Origin: Zhengella sp020637775
Lineage (GTDB): Bacteria; Pseudomonadota; Alphaproteobacteria; Rhizobiales; Rhizobiaceae
Assembly: GCF_041397485.1 (NCBI RefSeq)
Contig: NZ_JAWKWO010000003.1
Span: 496,001-560,000, forward strand
Length of the DNA stretch: 64,000 bases
Direction: 5' to 3'
The notes beneath the pieces are model-generated. The model saw nothing but the letters and a program-made list of their open reading frames with translations. It was not told where the DNA came from and made no database searches. The first letter of the stretch is position 1. Each line of letters opens with the position of its first letter. Both the position numbers and the translations under genes were made by a program. This document shows, in pieces, positions 1 through 7,386 of this stretch.

Positions 1-346
1 CAAGCTGGTCGATCCGCTGGGCGCCTTTCCGCTGCCCATCGAGGTCAACCGGTTCGGTCTGGGCGCCACGCGGCTGGCCGTGGAAACGGTTGCGCGCAAG
101 CTCGGGCTTGAAGGGCCGCTTTCGCTGCGCATGGCCGGAGACGGCGAATTCGTCACCGATGGCGGACACCTCATTCTCGATGCATCTTTTGGCCGCATTC
201 CCGATCCAAGAGCGCTTTCGGCAGCCTTGCACGCCGTGCCCGGCGTGGTGGAGCATGGGCTTTTCACTGACATGGCCAGACTGGCGGTCGTCGCCAGGGC
301 CGGCGGCGTGGAGGAAATCGCGCCGCGCATGAACCAACGGAGCTGA
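1..346 (+). CDS. rpiA: Ribose-5-phosphate isomerase A, C-terminal part
   Basis: The gene is cut by the window start; about 114 C-terminal residues remain. RpiA interconverts ribose 5-phosphate and ribulose 5-phosphate in the cytoplasmic pentose phosphate pathway. The visible part has the family's late features: PLPIEV, a GNFI-like stretch appearing here as GHLILDASFGRIPDP, and the closing PGVVEHGLF segment in which the conserved Glu-His and Phe sit. The reading frame is open from base 2 and ends in TGA at 344-346. The next gene starts 7 bases later on the same strand, so the two are probably co-transcribed. Identity rests on the C-terminal motifs only. Confidence 0.9.
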   Translation, partial: KLVDPLGAFPLPIEVNRFGLGATRLAVETVARKLGLEGPLSLRMAGDGEFVTDGGHLILDASFGRIPDPRALSAALHAVPGVVEHGLFTDMARLAVVARAGGVEEIAPRMNQRS

Positions 347-353
347 CGCAGAC

Positions 354-872
354 ATGACACGTATTTCCTTTACCCGCCTCGTGCCGGCAGCGGCCCTTGC
401 CGCGCTTCTTCTCGCTCCGGTTTCGGCCAGCGCCCAGGATATTTCCGAGGCCCATCTGAAAGCCGCGCGCGACGCCATCGGCGCGCTGCATGTCACGGAC
501 CAGTTCGATGCCGTTCTGCCGGCCACGGCGCAGCAGTTGCAGGGCCAGCTTGTCCAGAAAAACCCGGACATGGCCGATACGATCAATCAGGTCGTGCAGA
601 AAGAGGCGCTGGGACTGGTGTCGCGCCGTGCAGACCTGGAGCGCGAAGTGGCGCTGGTCTATGCCCGTTCCTTCAGCGAGGAGGAACTGAAAGCCATTGC
701 CGGTTTCTACCAGACCGATGCCGGCAAGAAACTGCTTTCGGAAGGCCCCATCGCCACGCGCGAAATGATGAAGGCCGCCGAAATCTGGCAGCAGGGCATT
801 GCCCGCGACCTGGCGGAGGGCGTGGGCAACGCACTGGCCGAGGCGGCGGGCGGCGACAAGCCGGCCCAGTAA
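354..872 (+). CDS. DUF2059 domain-containing exported protein
   Basis: A 172-residue protein with a clear Sec signal peptide: a short basic start, a hydrophobic Ala/Leu core and an ASAQ cleavage region near residue 27. The mature part is helical. Its second half carries the DUF2059 pattern, in which an FSEEELKAIAGFYQTDAGKK stretch (residues about 103-122) precedes more charged helices. The biochemical role of the family is unknown; the product is expected in the periplasm. It follows rpiA by 7 bases and precedes gor, with a terminator in between. Family assignment is confident and function is not. Confidence 0.85.
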   Translation: MTRISFTRLVPAAALAALLLAPVSASAQDISEAHLKAARDAIGALHVTDQFDAVLPATAQQLQGQLVQKNPDMADTINQVVQKEALGLVSRRADLEREVALVYARSFSEEELKAIAGFYQTDAGKKLLSEGPIATREMMKAAEIWQQGIARDLAEGVGNALAEAAGGDKPAQ

Positions 873-903
873 CCCGGCTGACCGTCGATTGCCAAACATT
901 GCC

Positions 904-931
904 AGCCCGGCTCTTGCGGCCGGGCTTTTTC
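904..931 (+). terminator. Rho-independent terminator after DUF2059 gene
   Basis: Perfect 8-bp arms at 904-911 and 919-926 with a 7-base loop, running straight into a T tract at 926-930. It lies 32 bases after the DUF2059 stop codon, so it should end the rpiA-DUF2059 transcript before gor. Confidence 0.85.
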
Positions 932-1003
932 TTTGCCACACCGCTGGCCATATCCTGCCCGGGCGCGTTCGCGCCGATCCGACAGCCAGCGAAAGGTGAT
1001 GCC

Positions 1004-2392
1004 ATGGCCGCTTATGATTACGATCTCTTCGTCATCGGCGGGGGCTCTGGCGGGGTGCGCGCGGGGCGGCTGGCCGCCGGGCTCGGCAAGCGCGTGGCAA
1101 TCGCCGAGGAGTACCGCTATGGCGGCACCTGCGTCATCCGCGGTTGCGTGCCGAAGAAGCTGTTCGTCTATGCCTCGCAGTTCACCGAACATTTCGAGGA
1201 CGCGGCAGGCTTCGGCTGGAGCGTCGGCGAAAGCACATTCGACTGGGCGACGCTGATCGCCAACAAGGATCGTGAAATCGCCAGGCTGGAAGGGCTGTAC
1301 CGCAAGGGTCTGGAGAATGCCGGCGCGGAGGTGCTGGACACGCGGGCGGAACTGGTGGACGCGCATACGGTGCGCCTTGTGGCCGGTGGCCGTACGGTGA
1401 CGGCGGACCAGATCCTCATCGCGGTCGGCGGGCGGGCCAATCCGCACAATGCGCTGCCGGGCCATGAGTTGTGCATCACGTCCAACGAGGCTTTTCATCT
1501 GGAAACCCTGCCGAAGGCCATCGTGATCGAGGGCGGCGGCTACATCGCCGTCGAATTCGCCAACATCTTCCACGGGCTGGGCGTGGAGACGACCCTGATC
1601 TATCGCGGCAAGGAAATCCTCGGCCGGTTCGACATGGACATGCGGCGCGGCCTGCATGAAGCCATGGAGGCCAAGGGCATCCGCATATTGTGCCATCGCG
1701 TCATCAAGCAGGTGGAACGGCGTGATGATGGCGGCCTGCGGGCGCATCTTTCCGAGGGAGAGGTGCTGGAGGCCGATCAGGTGATGCTGGCCATCGGCCG
1801 CCTGCCCAACACGGAAGGGCTGGGCCTTGACCGGGCCGGGGTGGCGACGGATCATCAGGGCGCCGTGATCGTCGACGATTACCAACGCACCAATGTAGAG
1901 AACATCTGGGCGGTCGGCGATGTCACCAACAAGGTACAGTTGACGCCGGTGGCCATCCACGAAGCCATGTGTGTCGTCGAGACGGCATTCAAGGGCAATC
2001 CTGCCAGGCCGGACAGGGACACGATCGCCACGGCGGTGTTTTCCCAGCCGGAAATCGGAACCGTGGGCCTGTCGGAAGACGAGGCGATGCATCGTTTCGA
2101 GGAATTGGAGGTCTACCGTGCTTCCTTCCATCCGATGCGGCACACGCTTTCCGGACGGCAGGAAAAGATGATCATGAAGATCGTTGTGGATGCCGCGACA
2201 CGCCGCGTCGTCGGGTGCCATGTTCTGGGTCCGGATGCCGGCGAACTGGCGCAGGTGCTGGGCATCGCGGTCAAGGCGGGGCTGACGAAGGACGATTTCG
2301 ACCGGACGATGGCGCTGCATCCGTCTGCGGCGGAAGAACTGGTCACCATGTACACCCCGAGCTGGCGGGTGAAAGACGGCAAGCGTTTCTGA
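1004..2392 (+). CDS. gor: Glutathione-disulfide reductase
   Basis: A 462-residue FAD flavoenzyme that reduces oxidised glutathione with NADPH in the cytoplasm, the usual length for the family. The N-terminal FAD loop is VIGGGSGGVRA. The redox-active disulfide lies in GGTCVIRGCVPKK (Cys43 and Cys48). A second nucleotide-binding loop, EGGGYIAVEFANIF, marks the NADPH domain, and the dimer-interface motif HPSAAEE lies near the C terminus. The frame is open upstream to 899, but the ATG at 1004 has a good AAAGGTGAT ribosome site just before it and gives the normal N terminus. GR rather than thioredoxin or lipoamide reductase is supported by the CVPKK context and the length. Confidence 0.95.
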   Translation: MAAYDYDLFVIGGGSGGVRAGRLAAGLGKRVAIAEEYRYGGTCVIRGCVPKKLFVYASQFTEHFEDAAGFGWSVGESTFDWATLIANKDREIARLEGLYRKGLENAGAEVLDTRAELVDAHTVRLVAGGRTVTADQILIAVGGRANPHNALPGHELCITSNEAFHLETLPKAIVIEGGGYIAVEFANIFHGLGVETTLIYRGKEILGRFDMDMRRGLHEAMEAKGIRILCHRVIKQVERRDDGGLRAHLSEGEVLEADQVMLAIGRLPNTEGLGLDRAGVATDHQGAVIVDDYQRTNVENIWAVGDVTNKVQLTPVAIHEAMCVVETAFKGNPARPDRDTIATAVFSQPEIGTVGLSEDEAMHRFEELEVYRASFHPMRHTLSGRQEKMIMKIVVDAATRRVVGCHVLGPDAGELAQVLGIAVKAGLTKDDFDRTMALHPSAAEELVTMYTPSWRVKDGKRF

Positions 2393-2438
2393 GGGGGCGG
2401 GCCTGCATCAGCCGTTCGCCAATCGTGTTTTGTCTCCC

Positions 2439-2466
2439 GCTCCCCGTTGAACGGGGAGCAGGTTTT
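2439..2466 (+). terminator. Terminator hairpin between gor and BA14K gene
   Basis: Inverted arms GCTCCCCGT (2439-2447) and ACGGGGAGC (2451-2459), followed by TTTT at 2463-2466. It sits between two convergent genes, and its T run favours the gor direction. Confidence 0.7.
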
Positions 2467-2474
2467 CGCCAGAC

Positions 2475-2939
2475 CTATTTCGTGCAGTAGCGGCGCGGTC
2501 CACCGCCATAGGGCTGATAGGTGCAATCCGAGGCACGGAAGCTGCGATAGGCCCGTGCGCATGCCCTGAAGTTGCAATAGGCCGGTGCGCGCCTGCGATA
2601 TGCCCGGCGCGGCGGCGGCGGGGCCATCCAGACCGGCGGCGGCGGACGGCGCCAACGGCGCGGCGGCGGCCGTCTCTGCCAGCGGCGCGGCGGCCTTTGC
2701 CAGCGCCGGGACTGCTGCCTCTGCCAACGGCGCGGCGGTCTGCGGCGCTGCTGTGCAAGCTGAACGGCTTTTTCGGCCGTATTTCGTGATGGGGCAATGT
2801 TGGTGTCTGCCGAGGCCGGAAGCGCTGCCGCCGCGGTTCCGCCTGGTGTTGCAGCTTGTGCCGGCGCAACGAGCAAGGCCGCGGCAGCCAAGGCCAGACC
2901 GGACAGGCCGGGAATGAGAAAGCGGGTCAGTTTTTTCAT
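2475..2939 (-). CDS. BA14K-family exported protein, Arg/Trp/Pro-rich
   Basis: About 154 residues. The ATG at 2939 is preceded by a GGAGG ribosome site, which decides the start. A signal peptide (KKLTRF then an Ala/Leu core ending APAQA) implies export. The middle is low-complexity, with repeated PPRRWQR-like units of Arg, Trp, Gln and Pro. The C terminus carries the BA14K-type signature: a CNFRAC motif, RAYRSFRASDCTYQP, and a final Cys three residues from the end. BA14K is named for an immunoreactive 14-kDa protein of Brucella; its biochemical role is not established. A paralogue with the same tail lies just upstream at 3151-3573. The Arg-rich middle may bind polyanions, but that is inference. 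Confidence 0.85.
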   Translation of the reverse strand: MKKLTRFLIPGLSGLALAAAALLVAPAQAATPGGTAAAALPASADTNIAPSRNTAEKAVQLAQQRRRPPRRWQRQQSRRWQRPPRRWQRRPPPRRWRRPPPPVWMAPPPPRRAYRRRAPAYCNFRACARAYRSFRASDCTYQPYGGGPRRYCTK

Positions 2940-3001
2940 GCCATCCTCCACATTTGCCATCTCCGATTGACTGCCCGATGCAGGTGGCCAATCAGGGATA
3001 G

Positions 3002-3013
3002 ACTAATATTAGT
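3002..3013. promoter_or_regulatory. Perfect palindrome upstream of BA14K gene
   Basis: ACTAATATTAGT is a perfect 12-bp palindrome, 63 bases upstream of the BA14K start at 2939. Its AT content stands out in this GC-rich sequence. It is a candidate operator; the regulator is unknown. Confidence 0.4.
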
Positions 3014-3107
3014 GAAGCTGCATGTAATTGATCGCTGTCAATGAACCGGTGAATGCAAACAAGGATTGCAGTCGCGGGTTGTTCCGTCGCTTTTTCAGCG
3101 CAGAAAG

Positions 3108-3135
3108 CCCCGCAGCCTTGTGCAAGGCTGCGGGG
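3108..3135 (-). terminator. Hairpin terminator of second BA14K gene
   Basis: Perfect 13-bp arms at 3108-3120 and 3123-3135 (CCCCGCAGCCTTG and its complement) with only two bases between, beginning 15 bases after the stop of the minus-strand gene at 3151. The minus-strand sequence after it begins CTTTCT, a weak T tract. Confidence 0.7.
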
Positions 3136-3150
3136 CAGGGATCTCAGCCC

Positions 3151-3573
3151 CTATTTGCGGCACAGCTTGCGCGGACCGTGAGAGGGTTGAAATGTGCAAT
3201 CGGCGGCCCGGAAACTGCGATAGGCGCGCTTGCAGGCGCGAATGTTGCAGGCGGGCTTCACTTTCTTGCGCTTTGCTTGAAGCGGGGCCGCCTGGTTCTT
3301 GCGCAATTGCTTGTTCTTGCGGAGCAAGGCCGGCGGTTGTTGCGGTGCCGGCGCCAGCCAGGCAGGCGGTGGCGGCTGCATGCCCAAGGGAGGCGGCGGT
3401 ATGTATTGCGCCATGTGAACGGGGCCGCTTCGGGCATCGTGCGGCATGGCGGCGTGAACGTTTGCGGCCAGGCCGCCGGACAGACCCGCCGCAGCGGCCG
3501 GGGCAGCGCTGATCGCCGCCATGTACGTCAAGCCGGCGAGTGCCGGCAAGATCGAGCGGAGCAGGGTTTTCAT
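3151..3573 (-). CDS. BA14K-family exported protein, second paralogue
   Basis: A 140-residue protein with a signal peptide (KTLLRSILPALAGLTYMAAI then an Ala-rich end), a proline-rich middle with a PPPP run, a Lys/Arg-rich stretch around residues 83-107, and the same cysteine-bearing tail as its neighbour: CNIRAC, KRAYRSFRAADCTFQP, a Gly-Pro-Arg segment and a final Cys. A GGAGG ribosome site precedes the ATG. The two tandem copies share the tail closely but have unrelated middles, so they look like an old duplication whose linker diverged. The protein is expected in the periplasm or envelope. Function is unknown beyond family membership. Confidence 0.85.
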   Translation of the reverse strand: MKTLLRSILPALAGLTYMAAISAAPAAAAGLSGGLAANVHAAMPHDARSGPVHMAQYIPPPPLGMQPPPPAWLAPAPQQPPALLRKNKQLRKNQAAPLQAKRKKVKPACNIRACKRAYRSFRAADCTFQPSHGPRKLCRK

Positions 3574-4014
3574 GTTTATCCTCCACTGTTCCTTCGCTCG
3601 GTTGAAGCATGTTTCATGGCTTCAACCGAAAGGACCCTAAGTCAAGTAAAGCCCCTGCTCCTTGATCGTCATCAATTATATAAATATAATATATAAAATA
3701 AGTAAGAAATAAATAAAGATCCTGACTTAGAAGTGTTGTTTATTTTACATATTGAATTATCCATGTCGCGGCTGCAGGCGATCTGTCGTTCTGCTGCAAT
3801 CAGGCTTGCGGCACGTGCCGCGGCATCGCGATGACGCCGGATTTGCGCTGCATTTCTGATTGTACCGGTTCACTGTGCGGCTGGGCTGGCCCTTTTCAGG
3901 CGGGTCGGGCAGGACATATCCTGGTTTGGTGGGGCAGGTGCCGGTGCCGGCGCGCCCGTTCCGCTTCCTCGATCCGTTTGGCGGAGTTGGGCGTCTTGAA
4001 AAGGGGTAAGTGGA
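3574..4014. other. Intergenic region with AT-rich island
   Basis: About 440 bases without a convincing gene, between the divergent BA14K gene and the cyclotransferase gene. Of the 90 bases at 3671-3760 only 14 are G or C, against a strongly GC-rich background. The core of the island is bracketed by CTAAGTCA (3637-3644) and TGACTTAG (3723-3730). A hairpin at 3599-3628 lies nearer the BA14K gene. The rest (3770-4014) is ordinary GC-rich sequence; frames open there do not resemble a protein I know. Confidence 0.6.
3599..3628. promoter_or_regulatory. 10-bp inverted repeat upstream of BA14K gene
   Basis: Perfect arms CGGTTGAAGC (3599-3608) and GCTTCAACCG (3619-3628) around a 10-base centre that itself contains CATG twice. 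It begins 26 bases upstream of the ATG at 3573, so it is either an operator or a hairpin in the 5' leader of the mRNA. Confidence 0.5.
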
Positions 4015-4596
4015 ATGGGAGAGGGGCTCGTCGCCTGGTTCGGCTATGGATCGCTGGTCAACCGGGCCACCATCGGCTGGTCCTATCTGGAAGCGCATCC
4101 CGCGCGGCTGACGGGCTGGCGGCGACACTGGCGGCCGCGCCCGGACATGCCGGGCTTTCCGGCTGCGCTTCTGAGTGTGGCGAGGGACGACAAAGCCGGC
4201 TGCGATGGCTTGCTTGTCATCGACAGTGCCAAGAACTTGCCGGCGCTGGACAGGCGGGAAGGGCGCTATCACCGGCGACGGATAGACAGCAGCTCGATCA
4301 CCTGCGCCCATGCGCTGCCCTCCGGTTGCCCGGTCTATGTCTATGAGGCGATGAGCGACCTTCCCGTCCATCGCGATCCGCCGCGCATCCTGCGCTCCTA
4401 TCTCGACGTGGTCATGCAAGGCTTTCTGCACATGCATGGCCGTGCCGGGCTGGAGCGTTTCATGGCGGAGACCTCCGACTTTCACCTGCCGATCCATGAA
4501 GACAGGCATGCGCCGGTCTATCCGCGCCATGTTCCGGCCGACGGGAAGGAACATGCGCTGTTCGATGCGCTGACGGCTGCAATTCAGCGAGAATGA
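4015..4596 (+). CDS. Gamma-glutamylcyclotransferase-like protein
   Basis: A 193-residue protein with the gamma-glutamylcyclotransferase (GGCT/AIG2-like) fold signature. The substrate-loop motif FGYGSL is at residues 9-14, and a Glu in LDRREGRY (about residue 83) is in the position of the catalytic acid. Relatives convert gamma-glutamyl compounds to 5-oxoproline, but many bacterial members have no defined substrate. No partner gene nearby narrows this down. Its TGA stop overlaps the first of two palindromes that precede the next gene, so its 3' end lies inside that gene's control region. Confidence 0.75.
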   Translation: MGEGLVAWFGYGSLVNRATIGWSYLEAHPARLTGWRRHWRPRPDMPGFPAALLSVARDDKAGCDGLLVIDSAKNLPALDRREGRYHRRRIDSSSITCAHALPSGCPVYVYEAMSDLPVHRDPPRILRSYLDVVMQGFLHMHGRAGLERFMAETSDFHLPIHEDRHAPVYPRHVPADGKEHALFDALTAAIQRE

Positions 4597-4608
4597 ATTT
4601 TCTATTCA
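4594..4608. promoter_or_regulatory. Candidate operator 1 of HTH-aroG gene
   Basis: TGAATTTTCTATTCA: 5-bp arms TGAAT/ATTCA around 5 bases. It shares its first 8 bases and its ATTCA end with the second site and starts exactly 30 bases before it, about three helical turns. Confidence 0.55.
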
Positions 4609-4623
4609 TATCAAATTACAGCT

Positions 4624-4638
4624 TGAATTTTTAATTCA
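4624..4638. promoter_or_regulatory. Candidate operator 2 of HTH-aroG gene
   Basis: TGAATTTTTAATTCA: perfect 6-bp arms TGAATT/AATTCA around TTT. It lies 46 bases before the GTG start at 4685. A possible -35/-10 pair, TTGAAT (4623-4628) and CTTTAA (4645-4650) with 16-base spacing, would place the palindrome over the promoter, the usual arrangement for a repressor. Confidence 0.55.
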
Positions 4639-4684
4639 CGAATGCTTTAACCCCGTCAACAGAACGGAAAGAGGCATCAATCCC

Positions 4685-6349
4685 GTGGATATCCCGACCC
4701 TTACCGGACGACAGATCAAGTTCATCCGCTCCATGCTTGATCTGTCTCAGGCCGAACTGGCGGCGAAAGCCGGCGTTTCACAGCCGACGATCTATCGCAT
4801 GGAGATGGATCCAAACCGGGTGCATGAATCCATCGCAGTCATGAAGATCAAGGCGCTGGCGGACGAAAACCTGCTGATGGTGCCCGATCACGCCGCCTTT
4901 ACCGGACAACCCATTTTCACCAGCCCGTCCGCGACGGGCGCCGGCCAGCCAAACCCGACCAAGACAGGTGCGACCATGAGCCAGAACTGGACCCCGGATT
5001 CCTGGAGAACGAAGCCGATCGTGCAGGTGCCGGACTATCCGGACCCGGCTGCGCTCGATGACGTTGAGGGACGGCTGCGCACCTACCCGCCGCTGGTTTT
5101 CGCAGGCGAGGCGCGTGCGCTGAAGAAGCGGCTGGCTGAAGTGGCGGAAGGGCGTGCCTTCCTGCTTCAGGGTGGCGATTGCGCCGAAAGTTTCGCCGAG
5201 CACGGCGCCGACAACATCCGCGATTTCTTCCGCGCCTTCCTGCAGATGGCTGTCGTGCTCACCTTTGCCGGCTCCAAGCCGGTGGTGAAGGTCGGCCGCA
5301 TCGCCGGCCAGTTCGCCAAGCCGCGCTCCTCGGACAACGAAACCAAGGACGGCAAGACGCTTCCGTCCTACCGTGGCGACATCATCAACGGCATCGATTT
5401 CGACGAGGCCTCGCGCATTCCCGATCCGCAGCGCCAGGCGATGGCCTATCGCCAGTCGGCGGCGACGCTGAACCTGCTGCGCGCCTTTGCCCAGGGCGGG
5501 TTCGCCAGTCTCGACAACGTGCATCGCTGGATGCTGGGCTTCGTTTCCGACAGCCCGCAGCGCAACCGCTACGAGGCGCTGTCGGCGCGCATTACCGAGA
5601 CGATCGACTTCATGCGCGCCATCGGCATCACGGCCGACAATCATCGCAGCCTGTCGGAAACCGAGTTCTACACCAGCCATGAAGCGCTGCTGCTCGGCTA
5701 CGAGGAAGCGTTGACCCGCGTCGATTCGACCTCCGGCAACTGGTATGCCACGTCCGGCCACATGTTGTGGATCGGCGACCGGACCCGCCAGCCGGATCAT
5801 GCCCATGTGGAATATTGCCGTGGCGTGGAAAACCCGATCGGCCTGAAATGCGGCCCGTCCATGGATGCCGACGGCCTTCTCAACCTGATCGACATTCTCA
5901 ACCCGAACAACGAGGCCGGCCGGTTGACGCTGATCGCGCGCTTCGGTTCCGACAAGGTTGGCGATCATCTGCCGCGGCTCGTTCGTGCCGTCGAAAAGGA
6001 AGGGCGCAAGGTCGTCTGGTCCTGCGATCCGATGCATGGCAACACCGTGTCTGCCGGTGGCTACAAGACGCGTCCCTTCGAACGCGTGCTCAAGGAAGTC
6101 GAGACATTCTTCGATGTGCATCAGGCCGAGGGCAGCCATGCCGGCGGCGTCCACATCGAGATGACGGGCAAGAACGTGACCGAATGCACGGGTGGAGCCC
6201 GCGCGATCTCGGCCGACGACCTGTCCGACCGCTACCACACCCATTGCGATCCGCGGCTCAATGCCGAGCAGTCGCTTGAACTGGCCTTCCTGATCGCCGA
6301 GCGGCTGAAGCGCGACCGCTCGCCGGCGGAGGCCGTGGCCGCCGAATAA
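4685..6349 (+). CDS. aroG: Class II DAHP synthase with N-terminal Xre-type HTH domain
   Basis: The enzyme condenses phosphoenolpyruvate and erythrose 4-phosphate to DAHP, the first step of aromatic amino acid synthesis. From the ATG at 4976 the 457 residues are a complete class II DAHP synthase: FLLQGGDCAESFAEH, RIAGQFAKPRS, VWSCDPMHGNT, and a closing EMTGKNVTECTGG. The same frame stays open upstream to a GTG at 4685 with a GAAAGAGG ribosome site. This adds 97 residues: an Xre/Cro helix-turn-helix (about residues 8-50, including LDLSQAELAAKAGVSQPTIY), then a Pro/Thr/Gly-rich linker. A weaker site, AGGTG, precedes the ATG at 4976, so a short enzyme and a long fusion could both be made. A single-base error hiding a stop codon between the two parts would make them two genes. 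Confidence 0.85.
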   Translation: MDIPTLTGRQIKFIRSMLDLSQAELAAKAGVSQPTIYRMEMDPNRVHESIAVMKIKALADENLLMVPDHAAFTGQPIFTSPSATGAGQPNPTKTGATMSQNWTPDSWRTKPIVQVPDYPDPAALDDVEGRLRTYPPLVFAGEARALKKRLAEVAEGRAFLLQGGDCAESFAEHGADNIRDFFRAFLQMAVVLTFAGSKPVVKVGRIAGQFAKPRSSDNETKDGKTLPSYRGDIINGIDFDEASRIPDPQRQAMAYRQSAATLNLLRAFAQGGFASLDNVHRWMLGFVSDSPQRNRYEALSARITETIDFMRAIGITADNHRSLSETEFYTSHEALLLGYEEALTRVDSTSGNWYATSGHMLWIGDRTRQPDHAHVEYCRGVENPIGLKCGPSMDADGLLNLIDILNPNNEAGRLTLIARFGSDKVGDHLPRLVRAVEKEGRKVVWSCDPMHGNTVSAGGYKTRPFERVLKEVETFFDVHQAEGSHAGGVHIEMTGKNVTECTGGARAISADDLSDRYHTHCDPRLNAEQSLELAFLIAERLKRDRSPAEAVAAE

Positions 6350-6376
6350 GCCTGTTGTCGCTGTTTTCCTCCCGTC

Positions 6377-6412
6377 AACCGTCCGGCGCATCCCTGGCGC
6401 CGGGCGGTTTTT
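6377..6412 (+). terminator. Rho-independent terminator after aroG
   Basis: 13-bp arms at 6377-6389 and 6397-6409 with one G-T wobble, a 7-base loop and a TTTTT tract at 6408-6412, shortly after the stop codon at 6349. Confidence 0.9.
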
Positions 6413-6439
6413 CGTTTGTGCGAGGAGGCGCTGCTGTTT

Positions 6440-6456
6440 TGATTGTTCAATAATCA
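6440..6456. promoter_or_regulatory. Candidate operator upstream of extradiol dioxygenase gene
   Basis: TGATTGTTCAATAATCA is a 17-bp palindrome with perfect TGATT/AATCA arms and further symmetry in the centre (TT-C-AA), 75 bases before the ATG at 6532. The layout suits a LysR- or MarR-type regulator; none is encoded nearby. Confidence 0.45.
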
Positions 6457-6531
6457 GAAACAAAAAGTCTTTTATTGTCTTCTCGCGCTTGCCGGCAACC
6501 CGTATTATCTGACGGGCAAAGGAGAACGGCC

Positions 6532-7329
6532 ATGACACCCATGCCAAGCATTTTCGTTTCCCACGGCGGCCCGAATGTCGTGATCGAGGACACGCCGGCG
6601 CGCGACTACCTGAAAAGCCTGCACACGCGCTTTCCGGATACGAAGGCCATTGTCATCGTGTCGGCGCATTTCGAAACCGAGGGTCCTGTCGTCGTCACTG
6701 ACCCGGCACCGGAAATGATTTATGATTTCGGCGGTTTCCCGCAGGAACTCTACGAGATGGTCTACCCGGCGCCAGGCGAACCGGAATTGGCGATGCGGGT
6801 GGCCCACATGCTCAATGACAGCGGTCTTGAACCGCGCATCGCGCCGAAGCGCGGCTTCGACCACGGCGTCTGGAACACGCTGATCCTGGGTTTTCCCGAG
6901 GCCGACATTCCCGTGGTCATGGTGTCCATCGATCCCAACCGCGATGCCGCCTATCACTTTCGGCTCGGACAGGCGCTTGCGTCGCTGCGCGAGGAGGGTG
7001 TGCTGCTGATCGGTTCGGGTCACATGACGCATAACCTGCGCGTCGTCATGGGGGCGATGCGCCACGGCCGGTCCGTCGACCCGGATTTTCCGGGAAAGGT
7101 GAAGGCCTTCACGGACTGGTTCGCGGACCGTTTCGCCGAAGGCGATCGCGAGGCCATCCTGAACTGGACCAGCGAAGCGCCTTTCGTTGCCGAGAACCAT
7201 CCCACCGACGAGCACCTCATGCCGCTTTTCTTTGCCTATGGCGCGGGCGGCGAGCATGCCAAGGCCGAGCGGGCCTGCGATTACATGCAATACGGCATGT
7301 TTGCCTGGGACAGCTGGATTTTCCGCTGA
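6532..7329 (+). CDS. Class III extradiol ring-cleavage dioxygenase, DODA/YgiD type
   Basis: A 265-residue LigB-superfamily protein resembling bacterial 4,5-DOPA dioxygenase (YgiD). These use a metal to open catechol rings, but the natural substrate of bacterial members is often unclear. Likely ligand positions are the His in FVSHGGPNVV near the N terminus, a His in IVSAHFETEG, and a His in LLIGSGHMTHNL around residue 165. The PKRGFDHGVWNTL stretch is typical of the family. The ATG at 6532 is chosen over the upstream open frame because AAAGGAGAA lies 8 bases before it. It heads a run of plus-strand genes to gltX and has a palindromic candidate operator upstream. Confidence 0.85.
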   Translation: MTPMPSIFVSHGGPNVVIEDTPARDYLKSLHTRFPDTKAIVIVSAHFETEGPVVVTDPAPEMIYDFGGFPQELYEMVYPAPGEPELAMRVAHMLNDSGLEPRIAPKRGFDHGVWNTLILGFPEADIPVVMVSIDPNRDAAYHFRLGQALASLREEGVLLIGSGHMTHNLRVVMGAMRHGRSVDPDFPGKVKAFTDWFADRFAEGDREAILNWTSEAPFVAENHPTDEHLMPLFFAYGAGGEHAKAERACDYMQYGMFAWDSWIFR

Positions 7330-7386
7330 CATCGGCGCTCGCGGAAGCCATGATCCGTGCGTCGAATCACAGGCGGGCAGGGTGTC

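Noticed and set aside
3831..4346. Open frame overlapping the start of the cyclotransferase gene
   Set aside because: Different frame from the recognised protein, Cys/Arg-rich with no domain; the real gene starts at 4015.
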